DNA of 64,000 bases from positions 19,315,934-19,379,933 of the forward strand of contig NC_045138.2 in assembly GCF_008831285.2 (NCBI RefSeq), read 5' to 3'. A model generated the notes under the pieces. It was not told the origin of the DNA and searched no databases. It saw only the letters and a list, made by a program, of their open reading frames with translations. Positions 1 through 12,564 of this stretch are shown piece after piece. The stretch is from Nymphaea colorata (Eukaryota > Streptophyta > Magnoliopsida > Nymphaeales > Nymphaeaceae). Each line of letters opens with the position of its first letter. Position 1 is the first letter of the stretch. The translations under genes and the position numbers were made by a program.

Positions 1-1467
1 CTCTGTTTGCATTGGTTTGTCACTTATTTACAGTTTAAAATAAAACTAAATTTTCTAAGGGATCTAATATAATTTGTTTGCACTTAATATTTTAACTATT
101 TGCGCATATATATATGAACTTGATCCACTATGACATCGCAACCTATTTCGCATTTCTACATTGTTTTGCATTTACATCACACATGAATTGTTTCATTTCT
201 ATGCGCATAATCTAATTTACATTGACTTAGTTCATATCTCAGCGTCAATAACTTGTTTTTAGGTTCACATTATGACGTTTCACGCCCACCTCACAGATTC
301 ATTTTACATTTACACCATATTTTTCACATTGGACAAGTACTTTGTTGTGCATTTAATTCATGCATGTGGTGTCTTCGGCACTTGAAATTCACCATTTGTA
401 ATGGGGTTTTCTATACGACCGTATCCGATTTGTTTGGTTAGTTAGCCCAAATATCAAAGAATGTAATGTTAAAATAGAAAAGCTAATTTTTTAATATTAT
501 GTTTTTTGGGTAAAGAACTAGAAAAGTGGAAAAAAAAAAACGATGTTCTTTGAAATTAGGTGGTTAATTTCTTGAAAAATTGAAGAAGTTTTTGTTTTAG
601 AAAACCTAAAAACAAGGGCACACCTTTCTTCCATGTTACTTCCACTGTCCTCCTTTTTCTTTGGTAATTCTTAGCTACCGTGCCACCAACCATCTTATGG
701 TGTGTGAACCACATAAGGGACCCAGATCAAGGCCCGGACCTTTGAATCTCTGCTTCGCCAGTAAATGCTCGGAATTAAATGGGCGCCTTCTGCTCAGTAT
801 CTGCTTTGTATATATTATCATCAATAAATTTAATTATTAGTAATTATATAATAAATTAATTTAATATTTTTTGTAATAACGCTGACAATATATCAGATAT
901 CAAATTAAAAGTTAATGCTTTCAGGTCACTCCTTCACGTTTTTTTACAACTCTTTATCTTTCAATGCTTGCTCTTCAATGCAACATAAATGGGATGTTTG
1001 GATGACCCCGTGAAACCAAGTTTACATTTTTATATAGTATTTGGATGCCATCAAGACTGTGCTAAGGGAAACTCTGCTGGACAAAACCAAGGAAGTGAAA
1101 AATCTGAATCCCACCAGGTTATCCATAAAAACTGTGTCATATAAAAAAAATGAAAAAATAAACCATGATCTCATTAATGTTTGCATCAAGCTGTATGCTT
1201 AACCATTTCCACTTGATGTATTGCATTGAACAACGTATGATTATGATCTTATGCATGCATCAAACCTGATTTTTCCTTTCATCTCCTTTTTGGTAGCTTG
1301 GCTTACAGATAGATCAGATCTGGTTTATAGGACCAAATTCATTTTTTATTCGATTTTTCATAAGAACAACATTATGTTCTTAGAACACATTTTCTTACAA
1401 ACACTTGTGCCAACAATACTATATCATGATTTCATAAAACATGTCATGAATATGCTATTTAAAAAAA

Positions 1468-1506
<39 letters not shown>

Positions 1507-2614
1507 TATATATATATTAAAATTTCGAATCTTTCTTTCATTAGTGTAGTGTGTGCAAACACGTAGACACTCGAAAGGCTTGAGCAAATATATTTGAAGA
1601 ACAGGTCTAAATGCTCAAAGACAGGCAGAAGCAGGGAAAAAAACAGACAGACGCAAACACGCACACAACACAGACTCTCTCGTTTCTTTGTCAAGTCAGG
1701 CACGGCAGGGCTGCCATTATATATATATACATTGTAGTCAGCAATCCAATCAACTAAACGATGAAAGAATATTTTGATGCCAAATAAGCACATTTTACGA
1801 CGTAATGCATTTAACAATTGTTAAGAGCTAATACATGTCTCGATTCTCATCAATTAAGTTGGCAGCTGATTGAGCGCATCTTGATGATGACAAATACACG
1901 TAAAAGCCTAGTTTTGGATATCATCTAAAATGTCAAGTGATTCCTTCTTTCCCCCTTTGGGATGACCAAATGAACTCTGTCAACCATTTTGTTTAATTTT
2001 CAAAATAGTGCCGTCCGCTACTATAAGGTGAAGCGACAATAGTAATTAATATATGCTTTGTCATGAAAATGGAAGACTCTTAAGATTAAAAAAAAAAAAA
2101 AAGGATGGTTGTCTTTTAACACTTGGGGACTTAGATGGGTTAAGAATCGTTATTCATACATTGATCCGAATGTCCTCAAGCAAAGACAGATAATTGCTTA
2201 ATTAAAAAAAGTTAACAAAAAATGGTTGCTTAGCTCGACCAAATTAAATCCATTATGGGCATTTATTAAAACATTGCTTTGATGTCTATGGCTTCTCGGT
2301 TCTCATCCTAAGGTAATCTAACATGTGTGAAAAGTCAAGTTGTTTCTAATTTCATATTTGTTTGTTTAGGCAATGTGTGTACGTATTGCCATGCGCCGAA
2401 CTTCTTATTAAATTATGCTTCGCAATCTTTGAAGGTTAGTTTTATTTTCTGGAATATTTCGAGAAGAATGTATATGGACACTTGTGACTTGTGAGGATCC
2501 AACCTGATGCCAACGGAAGAAGGTATTTAACGTGATTTTGACGTGTTTTTTTTATTCCCCATAAAATTTGACTTTCTTTTTCTTTAGATATCGGCTTTTT
2601 TTCTTTTTTGGGGG

Positions 2615-3045
2615 AAAATGCACCTAGATGGTGGTATACGGAAGATGCATATATAATACAAGCGCAAGTCGTGGTCTTCCTATTCGTATGATCTCACACC
2701 TCCATATTTAATTGGCTATATATGCTGATCCGCATAAAACACGGTACTTTTTATTTATTTATTTTTTTTAAGGTTCGTTTTTTCGGCTGAAAATGCACCT
2801 AGATGGTGTGTCGACAAAGATGAATAATACGAGGGCAAGTCATGGTCTTTACGTGCATATTGATGAATTAAGCATCCATTCTAATTATATATGCATAATA
2901 CCTAGTTATTTATTTATTTATTTATTTTTGTTAAAGATTAGCATTTTCTTTCCCGTAAAAATGCACCTAGATGGTGCTATATTCCAGATGCATAATACAA
3001 GAGAAAGTGGTCATGGTCTCCACGTCCATATTTGCATATGAAAAT
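2615..3045. repeat. Three tandem units of about 170 bp (copy 1)
   Basis: Units begin with AAAATGCACCTAGATGGTG at 2615, 2790 and 2958, giving spacings of 175 and 168 bases. Each continues with an AGATGCATAATAC-like stretch, a GCAAGTC..GGTCTT-like stretch and a T-rich linker. The 19-base head is identical in all three although the linkers have diverged. No coding function is evident. Confidence 0.85.
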
Positions 3046-3327
3046 GTTGCGTAGTTTGTGAGACCCACTAGCACATTGAAGGGGAATAATTCATAGGATA
3101 CCATGTTCTCTTTCGTGTGTTTGATATTTTCGTATCCCAAATCTATGAACTCAAATCTGTCACTCCTTTGAAATCTCTTTTTATGTTGGATTCACAAAAT
3201 AAACAAACACTAGATTTCAAATGTATAGAAAAATGAGAATTTGAGATCTTCGGTATGTCCAAAGCCTCATATTTAAGATACAATGGATGCGGGGTTTGAT
3301 CTCCAGTCCTCGAATCTGAGATCCTTA

Positions 3328-3503
3328 GACTATGTTTGATAGCCTTGGATTTTAAATCGGAGGCCCACAGATTCTAAAACCATGGATATATTTGACTGTT
3401 TAAATAAGGTAACACAAATTTGATTTTCTAAACTGTGGATTTAACCTAATTATTGATTTAAAATCAGCCTTAGATCCCAAATCAGAGGCTATCAAACATG
3501 ACC
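3328..3503. mobile_element. Tourist-like MITE (copy 1)
   Basis: The ends are terminal inverted repeats: the left end reads GACTATGTTTGATAGCC and the right end, complemented, reads GGTCATGTTTGATAGCC. Both flanks have TTA, the target duplication typical of PIF/Harbinger elements. At 176 bp it has no room for a transposase, so it is a non-autonomous element. The interior also shows fold-back symmetry (TTTTAAATC near the left, GATTTAAAATC near the right). Confidence 0.72.
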
Positions 3504-5764
3504 TTAGTGATCTCAATCATCTCATAGGTCGGATACAAAGTAAAAAGGGTTTGCTCGACTCCAAAATAATTATTAAGACTTTTTCAACAGCAAACTGTAC
3601 ACTACTTTCAAATTATGTTTTTAGGTGAATCTTTTATTTACGGACAAAGAAGAGAGGAATCAGGAGACTTTTTTAATTGATTATTTTAAGAAGGTTTTTA
3701 ACTGGATTAATATTGTGTGCTTCATATACATTTCCGTTGTACTTCGACACACAGTCACTGTGTCTAGCGTTTGATCATTGGTCCTAAAAATAATGTCCAC
3801 AATGACATTGTCTCCTGTTGCTAAGGGATTTCGAACGAGAATCCTTACTTCAGGCTCAAATAAATGGGATCAATACGGCTACAATGCGATCTCTGTGTAC
3901 TTTACATGGCTTAATTGCACCACTCAAAAATGAATGTGCAATTTCTTACGTTAAAGTATACTTTTGGAAGGTGTATGTAATTGTACTTGATATGCTTTTA
4001 TGGGTCGATTCATGGACATCCAAACTCACAGAGTGTTCCAACTATCAAATAACTTCTTACTTCAATACTTCGGATCACGCCTTCTCCATGCTTGAATTTT
4101 GCATATCAATGTCTTCTTTTTACGACATTGAAAGTTGATGTTATCAAAGTTTGAAATAGAAAAAGGCCACCTACCAGTCCTCGCCTCGCCATTTGTGCCA
4201 ACCTCTTCCAAGATGTGTTTATAAGGGAATATTATCTCTGCCAATTAGCTGGTTTTTTTGAAACTGGACTTTATTGTGGTTTCTTTTTTTGTCATATTCC
4301 TAGTCTGGCCCCAATTCCACTGTATTTATTATTGACTTTTCTTAATCTGACATCCATATTTTAGCGGTGGTGGCCTCAGAGATCTTAAGTTCTAATTAAT
4401 ACCATTAACGTGCTTTCTAATAGAGCTGATTAGCAGCGGTGACAATTATATTTACAGTATTATTTTATATTCATATATAATAATTCAGCTGTGCCAACCC
4501 ACCCTTAGCATGACTCGTTATCAGGCCGCACTGGCCCGGTGCTCAGTCTCTACTTGGTGAAACGCCACCATGGGAAGGAAGGCAGTGCGGCCTCGGTTCC
4601 ATGAAAGCAAACCCACTAAATGGTGTGGTGGCCGGTGGAGAGATGCCGGACTACTACTGACTTGAATGCTTGACCCTTGAGCATTTAATCTCTCTCATTT
4701 GTTTTCTTGGTGTTACCAGGTAAGCGCATCTAAATTGAACCCTTCCAAATTAATTAATTAATCTGTACTTAAGCAGTGGCGGAGCCAAGAATTTAAGTAC
4801 AGCTTCGATCGTTCAGCATCAGCATCATCATCTACCAAGTTGACCGCTGAGAATGGCCTTTAATAACTAGTTTTGTTAACTCCAGCTTCTTACCAAGAAA
4901 GCAGAAATTGAGTTGCTCCATTATGGCCTTTTAAAGAGGCGTCAGATCAGGGGCCCTGGAATTTGCATTTGAACGATTCGCATCGGCATTTTAGTTGCTC
5001 AACGGTTGGCTGCTTCAACACGGAAAGAAGATTTATTTGGTCAAAAATTGCAAATCTACAGCTATTAATGCCCCAACCAGATAAGACATCTCGTCCATTT
5101 TAATTATTCAGAGACGCCTACGTAAGATATGTATAGATAATTCAAATCTGCGGCCTACTTTTGTGACTGCAGGATACATTTTGTTTTTTTAAAGTTTAAA
5201 CTATCACTAACGACGGGTTTTAGCGTTACAAAATATAAGAACACCATCCAACCATGGTTGTCAGTTGGCTGATTTCAATCTCTCTCTCTTATATCTACAT
5301 ACACAAAAACCAGGATCTATTGAAATTAATTATTAAGATGTTTTTCTTTTTTGAAATCTAACTTTATAGATATGATCTTAAGAGTGACATGATGAAAACA
5401 TATATTAAATTTGATGTTTTCTTAATTAAATAATGCTTTTTCAATTGTTAAAAAATGAACGGCTCTTATAACACCAAATGTTTCAATTAAAAAACTTGCT
5501 AGTTGAGAGTGATGTCAAGTTTAATTTGCAACAAATCGGAAGCAGTGAGAATTTAGGCTTATAAATTAAGACAAAGCAGAATGTAACATGATAAATTCCA
5601 AAATACGGGTGTACATCGGTGGTGGAACCAGAAATTTTGGACTATAAAAATGAGTAAATCGTTCAGGTACCCATATGTAAAATCAAGGCTTTGTAGGCTG
5701 GTATGACTAATGCCAAACATACATCTCACATGTTGGTTCACTATTGCTGTACACAAGTCAAGTG

Positions 5765-5860
5765 AAGTTCGGGCACGCCAATTCAAGCTTCCTTCGACTC
5801 ATATATTACTAGACTCAAGCTCAGCTCGCAAAATAAAACTAGCTTAACTCATATATGTGT
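5765..5860. repeat. GAGCTCGAG-type dispersed repeat, copy 1
   Basis: A degenerate stretch rich in CAAGCTC/GAGCTCG words (GCACGCCAATTCAAGCTTCC, then CTCAAGCTCAGCTCGC). The same word pattern recurs at 17860-17930, 28018-28105, 32290-32410 and 35560-35990. Such stretches are common in plant intergenic DNA as remnants of DNA transposons. No coding capacity is left. Confidence 0.45.
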
Positions 5861-6352
5861 GTAGCCTCCAAGGCTGTACTATAACTAGGCAGCAAGGCAA
5901 CTCACATCCAATGGGTCTAGAGTTCGAATCTATGCATTGAAAGTTCAACGAAACCCCGATGCAAACAAGCATTTTCATAAAACTGCAGCAGCAGCTCGGC
6001 TTTGACTATTACTACATCTGACTCAATTGTTAAGTACTACGATTACAGCCACTCGCACGACATGCATATGGACCCTCCTCGTGCACATTCATAGTACTAA
6101 TGATGACCATTTACAAATTTGTTTGAGTTTTTTATTTCTAAAGTGATGGTTTTTTTTTTTTTTTTTTTTTTCTGTTGCAAAACTCCTGGCGCCCTCCTCA
6201 AGGAAATTCTTGTCATTGCTTAATTTGCCCTTGTCCTGCAAACCTGGACTCGCCTTGTCATTGTTTAAGAGTGTTTGAATGACAATTGAAAATGGGTATG
6301 TGAAAAACCTGGTTTTGCCTTTAAAACCTTGTTTAATTGGGTCATCTAATTA

Positions 6353-8900
6353 CGCGGAACTTCTCTTCTCTGCCACCACCTTTGGGAGAGAATTTTGAAG
6401 CAAGTTGGAAGGGTAGCCTTATTTGCATTTAGATTACCTGAACATTATTTTGAAACATAATCACAAATAACGTCTCGGAGTTTTAAACGGTGATGTTTTT
6501 CTCATATATATATATAATACATGTGAGCTTGAAAAATACAAGAAAACTAAAAATGAGAAAAAATAAAATAAGTGAGAAAATAATAACATAAACATAGAAA
6601 ATGTCTATAGTTGATATAAACCAAAGCTGCTTTGCGGACTCGTTTGAAAATTCTCATCCTGAACAAGAAGCTTCTTCCTTCAACAATCTTCTGCCAGTTC
6701 TATTCCATGGTCACGAGAAACGAGCCAGGCCAACTCGATATGCAACAAGATTCATGCACTTTTCCGTCAAGTGAAAGCAAAGACGGGTAATAATTATAAA
6801 GCTGTGGTAGTTTTTGCTCCCGGTTTGGCTAAGACGCAGATAGAGCAATATTGCTGCGACGACTTAACAGATGCGGACGGCCAAAAGGGGGATGAGGAAA
6901 ATTGCGCGCTGCCTCTCAACTCCGAGCAGTTTGTGCTCGATAACCAGAACTTTCTATAGTTGACAAGGAAATTTTGTATAACCGTACAATTTAAACTGAT
7001 TCCAAATCCCAATCCCAATCGGATCGATTGACATTTATTTTGTTCGAGTCTGATCCGAGTTATTATTAATCGCATGTCAAAATTGTTTAGGTTATCCTAT
7101 TTTTGTTATACAGTTTGGTCAGATATCGGATGTCAATAAGATTTCCTATGCACAAGGTCTTAATATTTTAGGACTTGGGATTGCATTTGCTGTTTGTATT
7201 TGAGTTATATCCAGGTGTGAATTTCCCACAAAACATACCAACAGAAATATAAATATTGGCAGATTGAAGGTAATAAACTCTTGAGTAGAGTACAAAAGGA
7301 GGGAAATCATAAAAATAATCTCCTACCTTGATGACACCCTTACGGCCTTGCGCATTCGCCCAACTTCGGCAAGGCAGAGGAAATAAATTATGCCGTGAAA
7401 TTCACGATTCCCATCACACATAGTTTTTTGGAAAATGTGACACTTGACTAAGTTTAAACCACTAGCTATAGTTTTCTGGAAAATGTGACACTTGACTAAA
7501 TTTAAACCACTAGCTAGCCTTTTTTCTCTTCTAAGCCTTAAAAGATCGAATCATATGTATATATATTGGGCAAGGGGACTTTAATGAGGCTCTTTTAAAC
7601 TATTGACTTGAGTCAAGTCCTCTGGCCCTGACCCTTGGGTTGAAACCAACGGACTAGAATTGCCATCATTAATGATTCAGTACTGAGAAATTGTCTGTTC
7701 GCGTTAATGTATAAGAACCATTATTCCCTCCAAAAGAAACTCTTGAACTCTTCAAATATTTGGTAAAAACGTGAAAGGGCTAATATATAAATAAAGTAAA
7801 TGATTACAAGATATGAATATTTATGTAAGGAAATTGCATGGGTTCGTTACGAGTTTTTATTGTCACTAAATTTTGGATACATTATCTTAAATACTTGGGC
7901 ATCAGAATGCTGGATATTTAATATCAGATAGTTTTTAGGTGGAACAAAAGTTAGTTCCACCTTTCATATATCATGTCTTATTGTCTTATTTGATGCGTGT
8001 TTTAGTTACAGCATTTGTTTGCCTGATAAGCTGTGCAGTTGAAAGAAGAAAAAAACGGAAAAGGGAAAATGCATGCTCTAATGGCTGAAAAACAATGGGC
8101 AGACCATAATGGACGAGAAACAAAGGGAACAAAAGACCTTTTTTTTCCACCGCTGAATTTTATCGTACCAATTGCCCTAAAGACCATACCGTTATTTGTC
8201 CTATAATGAAACTCTCAAAGTCAAGTCTCCCAATAAACAAAAAAAAGTTCCAAAGGAGCAAAAAATTTCGGATGGTAATTGTAACATCCAATTCATTGGA
8301 AACAGCCAGCATACTTTGTTGGCTTTTTATTGATTTCCTTAATTTGTTTTTGATTTGTTCTAGTTTTGTGCTCTTTAAATTTTAATTTTAATTTGAACAT
8401 AGTTCACAAGTAATTCTGGTTTCCATTCACTGCAGTCAATTTTCGAATCTTCTTTGGAGACTGATTCATTCGATTCTGGAACACATTTAAGACCTTTAGT
8501 TCGGAACCGAAGGGACTGGTAGGGGTGGGAAGAATGCATTTATTATGAACAGGTTCGGGTTAGAATTATGTGAGCGTGGTCAAAAAATAAGCAGCGCGTG
8601 CACTAACGTGTCTACTAATTATGTGAATACTGAAGCTTCTGCATGCCGTACTACTAAACCTTCCATGATGACTTTTCAAAGCATTGAGTTTGCTTTTTGG
8701 AGACGTCAAAGATGACTTCTCGATCCGTCATGTTTTAAAAGCAATGTGCCTCGTTGATAAACTAGAATGCGCAAAGGTAGAATGCGCAAAGGTATGCCTC
8801 TTTCTGTCACCACAGTTTTTTGGCGACTCTATGATCACCTCTAGAATCGCTTTGTGCACACAAATATCTGTTTTTTGGTGTTTTTTTTCATGCTGGCGCA
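6353..8900. other. Intergenic region upstream of the RLP gene
   Basis: No convincing gene. An ORF at 6771-6959 (62 codons) has no recognisable domain and lies in unremarkable sequence. The stretch holds a 48-bp tandem duplication at 7421-7516 and a short direct repeat (AATGCGCAAAGGTA twice, 8766-8795). The last few hundred bases should contain the RLP promoter, but I cannot name a TATA box with confidence. Confidence 0.5.
7421..7516. repeat. 48-bp tandem duplication
   Basis: Two adjacent units begin at 7421 and 7469, each running from TAGTTTT.TGGAAAATGTG through GACACTTGACTAA and TTTAAACCACTAGC. They differ at only a few positions, so this is a fairly young local duplication. No function is apparent. 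Confidence 0.9.
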
Positions 8901-8957
8901 GCACTTGGAGTCATGAGTTCGAACTGATCTCCAATTTCTTTGCAGAGGACGTCGGTC

Positions 8958-11900
8958 ATGGTGCTTGATACTAGGAAAAGCTGCAAACCCTCGAGGTTGG
9001 CTCCCTCGATCGCAAGAACATTGGATTTACTGCTATTACTTTCTTTATTGAGCAGAATAGATGGAGGTGCAACGGGTGCTTCTTCATGTCTCGGCAGTGA
9101 AGCCTCCATCCTGCTGCGTATCAAGGAGGGTCTCCACTTGTCTAATGGAAGGCTAAGTTCATGGGGCGGAAATGAGTCTAACTGCTGCTTGTGGGAGGGA
9201 GTTGAATGCGATCCCCAAACTGGACGCATCATCGGCCTTCAACTTCGTGGTAGAACTACCAGTGAGAGTACTCCTCGTGTTATCTTGGATATTGATCCTG
9301 AATTGGAATGGCATGACTACGGTGTGCTTAAGGTCAATGGTCATGCAGACCCTCGTGATATTTCAGGATCAAGAGTACCTCCGGCTCTTTTTGAGCTCCA
9401 CCATCTCCAGCGCCTTGACCTCTATGGCTGTGACTTCAATGGGTCTGCCATACCTTCACAGCTTGCCCAGCTCACCCACTTGACCTCTCCCATGCTTGGT
9501 TTTCAGGTCAGGTTCCTTGGGAGATTTCAAAATTGTTCAACTTGGTTTCCTTAGACCTCTCCTACATTTCACGCTTATATTTTGATGTCCATGAAACTAC
9601 GTTCCATCTTTTTCCACTATATGACCTAGCATTAGAGGATCTAGAAGGTTTTGTGAAGAACTTTAAGCATTTAAAATACCTCCACTTGGATTATGTTCTT
9701 ATCGAACTGCGTAACTCACAAACGTGGAGCATCAGCTTGTCAGCGGCATTGCCCAATCTATTGTCCCTCAGTTTAGTTTCTTGTCATCTTCATGGCAGTA
9801 TTTCTCCTCATATTTTCAGGCTCCCACATCTTCAAGCTCTTGATCTATCGTACAATAATTATCTAAATGGAACATTAATGCCATCGTTTTTTCCCCCAGA
9901 GAGCAATCTCCAATCTCTACGTCTTGCTCTAACCAGCCTGTCTGGCCACATACCAACTGAAGTGTTTGAGCTTCCACTCTTGAAGGTTCTTGATTTGACT
10001 TATAGTACTGACTTGAGTGGTCCTTTGCCTACCAAGTTACCAAAGAGTAAGCTCCAAATTCTTAAGCTCTCTAACATTATGTTGTCAGGAGGCTTTCCAA
10101 GTTGGATTGTTAACCTTACATCCTTAGTTGAGCTGGATCTTTCTCGTACTGATCTCTCTGGTAGCTTACCCATCACAATTGGTAACCTTAGATGTTTAAG
10201 GTCATTGGATCTTTGGTCAACAAATTTGTCTGGCAACCTCCCCACCACAATAGGAGATCTTACAGCTTTGACACACTTGGATCTTCATGGTACTGGTCTA
10301 TCTGGCAACCTCCCTACCACAATAGGAGATCTTACAGCTTTGGCACACTTGGATCTTTCTTATGCTGCTCTATCCGGCAATCTTCCTATCACAATGGCAA
10401 ACCTTACAGCTTTAACACACTTGTCTCTTTCTAGCACCCCTTTCTCAGGTAGTGTTCCTTTTATGCTAGGAGGACTTACAACCTTAATTCACTTGGATTT
10501 GAGCGGCTGCAACTATACAAGCATAGACTCCTCACTCTTTGCCAACCTCACCCACCTAACCTACCTTGATCTTTCTGGAAACATGTTCAGCGGCTCATTA
10601 CCATCCTTACCTTACCATCTCCGTAGTGCCCATCTCAATGACAATAATTTTAGTGGCCCAATCCCAAATTCATACAGCCTCCTTAACATAGAAATATTAG
10701 ACCTTTCTAGAAACTCAATGACAGGAACTCTTCCTTCTAGTTTAACACATGGTCCATCTTTCATGCAATCCCCAATTCAATACCTTGACCTTTCTAACAA
10801 CAAGTTTCATGGCTACCTTAACCTCGGAATTTTTGCACACTTGAAGAACCTTTACTTTTTATCACTTTCAAAGAATAATTGGACTGTAGATGTTCACGAC
10901 CCAACCCTCAAGTTTCCAAGCTTACAGGAGCTGAGGTTGGTCTCATGCAACATCAACCAGCTCCCCCAATTCCTTCTTCACCATAAACCCATTGAGACCT
11001 TGGACCTCTCAAAGAACATGATCTTTGGGGAAATTCCAAAATGGTTAAGACTTTCTAGGTCTTTGATCATCTCCTACAACAAGATTACAAGCATTGAAGA
11101 AGAAATTTTTCTCAACATTGAGAAACTTGACTTGAGCTACAACATGTTGAACAGACTTCCAAAATTTCTTTCCCCTAACAGAAGTTTCTTTGACAACATG
11201 GAGTACTTTTCAGTCAAGAACAATAGTGTCACGGGAGAAATACCAACTTCCTTGTGCAACTTCACTATGCTTTTATCACTAGACTTGTCGAACAACAAGT
11301 TGAGTGGGCAAATACCTGATTGCCTCTTTCATATGGATTTGGTTGAAGTCAAGCTCCAGAACAATCAATTGCAAGGTCAAATCCCAGAATTTGATTGTCA
11401 GACACGAACTGAATTGAAAACACTGGATCTAAGTGCTAATAGGTTTGTGGGTTATATCCCGACATCCCTTGGGAACTGCAAAAATCTTGAATTCATAAAT
11501 TTAGGATACAATAAATTGAGTGGTGAATTCCCTTCGTGGATTGCAAAACTTCCACAACTGAAAATTTTTGTGCTAAAGTCCAACTCGTTGAATGGTGCTA
11601 TCAACTTCACCGTCGACAAGAATATGTTCCAAGAATTGCTTGTGCTCGACATCTCCACCAACCAATTTACTGGAAAATTTCCACTTGGCTTGTTGCTAAG
11701 TCTCAATGCAATGAAGTCTTTCAGCCCCGAATCTGTCATCCCTTTGCATTTCATGAGTCGTTATTCGGAAGGATGGGGGGGAACAATTGGCAGCAAAGAA
11801 TCAGAGTTGACTGATGGTTTTTATGAAGACTGGGAAGTGACATTGAACACCAAGGGGATAAACTTGACCTATGAAAGGGGAATGCTTTCAATCATGAAGA

Positions 11901-12436
11901 CAATTGAGATCTCCAACAACTACTTTGAAGATGAGATTTCAGAAGAAATTGGAGATCTTGAGGGCCTCCAAGCACTAAGGATTTCAAATAACAAGCTCAA
12001 AGGCCCAATTCCCAAGAGCATTGGTGCCCTGACACATCTGGAATCGTTGGATCTATCTCATAACTACCTCTCAGGTGAAATACCAGAAGAACTTAATGCA
12101 CTCAATTCTCTTGGGTATCTGAATCTGTCATACAATAATCTTTCTGGAAGAATCCCTCAGTCGCCACATTTTTCCACATTTGGTGCCCTAAGCTTTGAAG
12201 GGAATCCTAGTCTTTGTGGGCCACCACTTTCACTGGGTTGTGATGCCAATAACGGTGCCACATTGTTTCCTTTTGTTGGATTGGGAAAAAGAGATGAAGA
12301 GACAATGTGGAAGTACATATCAATGGGATTAGGTTTTGGGGCAGGCTTTGGCACCGCAATCAGCTTTTCATATTTCTTGAATAATGGGAGGGGATTCAAC
12401 AGCTTTTGGAGAAGATGCTACTGGTCATGTGCTTAA
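8958..12436 (+). pseudogene. LRR receptor-like protein (RLP, Cf-9/EIX-like class), frame broken once
   Basis: Encodes a cell-surface LRR protein without a kinase domain, the class that senses pathogen or developmental signals with SOBIR1-type partner kinases (family knowledge). From the ATG at 8958 the first frame gives a hydrophobic signal segment (residues 22-34), an LRR N-cap (CLGSEASILLRIKEG from residue 44, then SSWGGNESNCCLWEGVEC at 67-84) and the first repeats. It then leaves frame near 9486. The second frame is open without a stop to 12436 and holds roughly 30 LRRs of the LxxLxLSxNxLSGxIP type, an island segment (about 11700-11900), the last repeats, the C-cap NPSLCGPPLSLGCD, a membrane segment (12314-12379, with GxxxG spacing) and a short basic tail ending RRCYWSCA. 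Family comparison implies a 10-nt deletion at the frame change. A true pseudogene, an assembly error or a rescuing splice are all possible. AATAAA at 12559-12564 is a plausible poly(A) signal. Confidence 0.82.
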
Positions 12437-12558
12437 TCTAGATACATAAATAAGTTTGAAGGCTTGTTTACATAATCAAGAGGGCGACACAGGTTTTCGA
12501 GGGACGGCTAATCCTCTTTCTTATTGTTGCAAGGCGTCTGGCTCAGGAAGTTCTCAAA

Positions 12559-12564
12559 AATAAA
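12559..12564 (+). terminator. Possible poly(A) signal of the RLP gene
   Basis: AATAAA lies 123 bases after the RLP stop codon in AT-rich sequence and just before the start of repeat block copy 2. Position and sequence fit a plant polyadenylation signal; transcript ends were not available. Confidence 0.4.

Larger units (their letters stand above)
431..6352. repeat. Direct repeat block, copy 1 (about 6 kb)
   Basis: This non-coding block recurs in the same orientation at 12750-19052. Matching landmarks, in order, are GTTAGCCCAAATATCAAAGA at 441 and 12756, the TTGCATCAAGCTGTATG segment at 1181 and 14514, the triplicated AAAATGCACCTAGATGGTG units, a small MITE, GTCACTGTG near 3750 matching a similar stretch near 16470, and GACAATTGAAAATGGGT at about 6281 and 18986. 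The copies differ by many substitutions and by indels up to about 1 kb, so the duplication is not very recent. I see no convincing gene in the block; the short ORFs it holds look random. It includes an (AT)n tract at 1470-1517 and a T-run at 6150-6171. Confidence 0.88.

Noticed and set aside
1455-1817. ORFs over (AT)n tracts, such as those at 1455, 50994, 51226, 63212 and 63245
   Set aside because: Tyr-Ile or Asn repeats translated from microsatellites.
5889-5935. tRNA or SINE from a GAGTTCGAATCT box-B-like motif (also at 18183-18200 and GGTTCAAATC at 19729)
   Set aside because: The motif alone is present. No acceptor stem, D-arm or anticodon arm can be folded around it, and no poly(A) or target duplications mark a SINE.
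8684-8968. 94-codon ORF just before the RLP
   Set aside because: No ATG at its start, no recognised domain, and it overlaps the RLP signal-peptide region in another frame.
9533-12436. An intact 967-codon LRR protein starting at 9533
   Set aside because: The codon at 9533 is TTG within an LRR, not a start. The LRR N-cap and signal peptide lie upstream in another frame, so this is the larger part of a broken gene.
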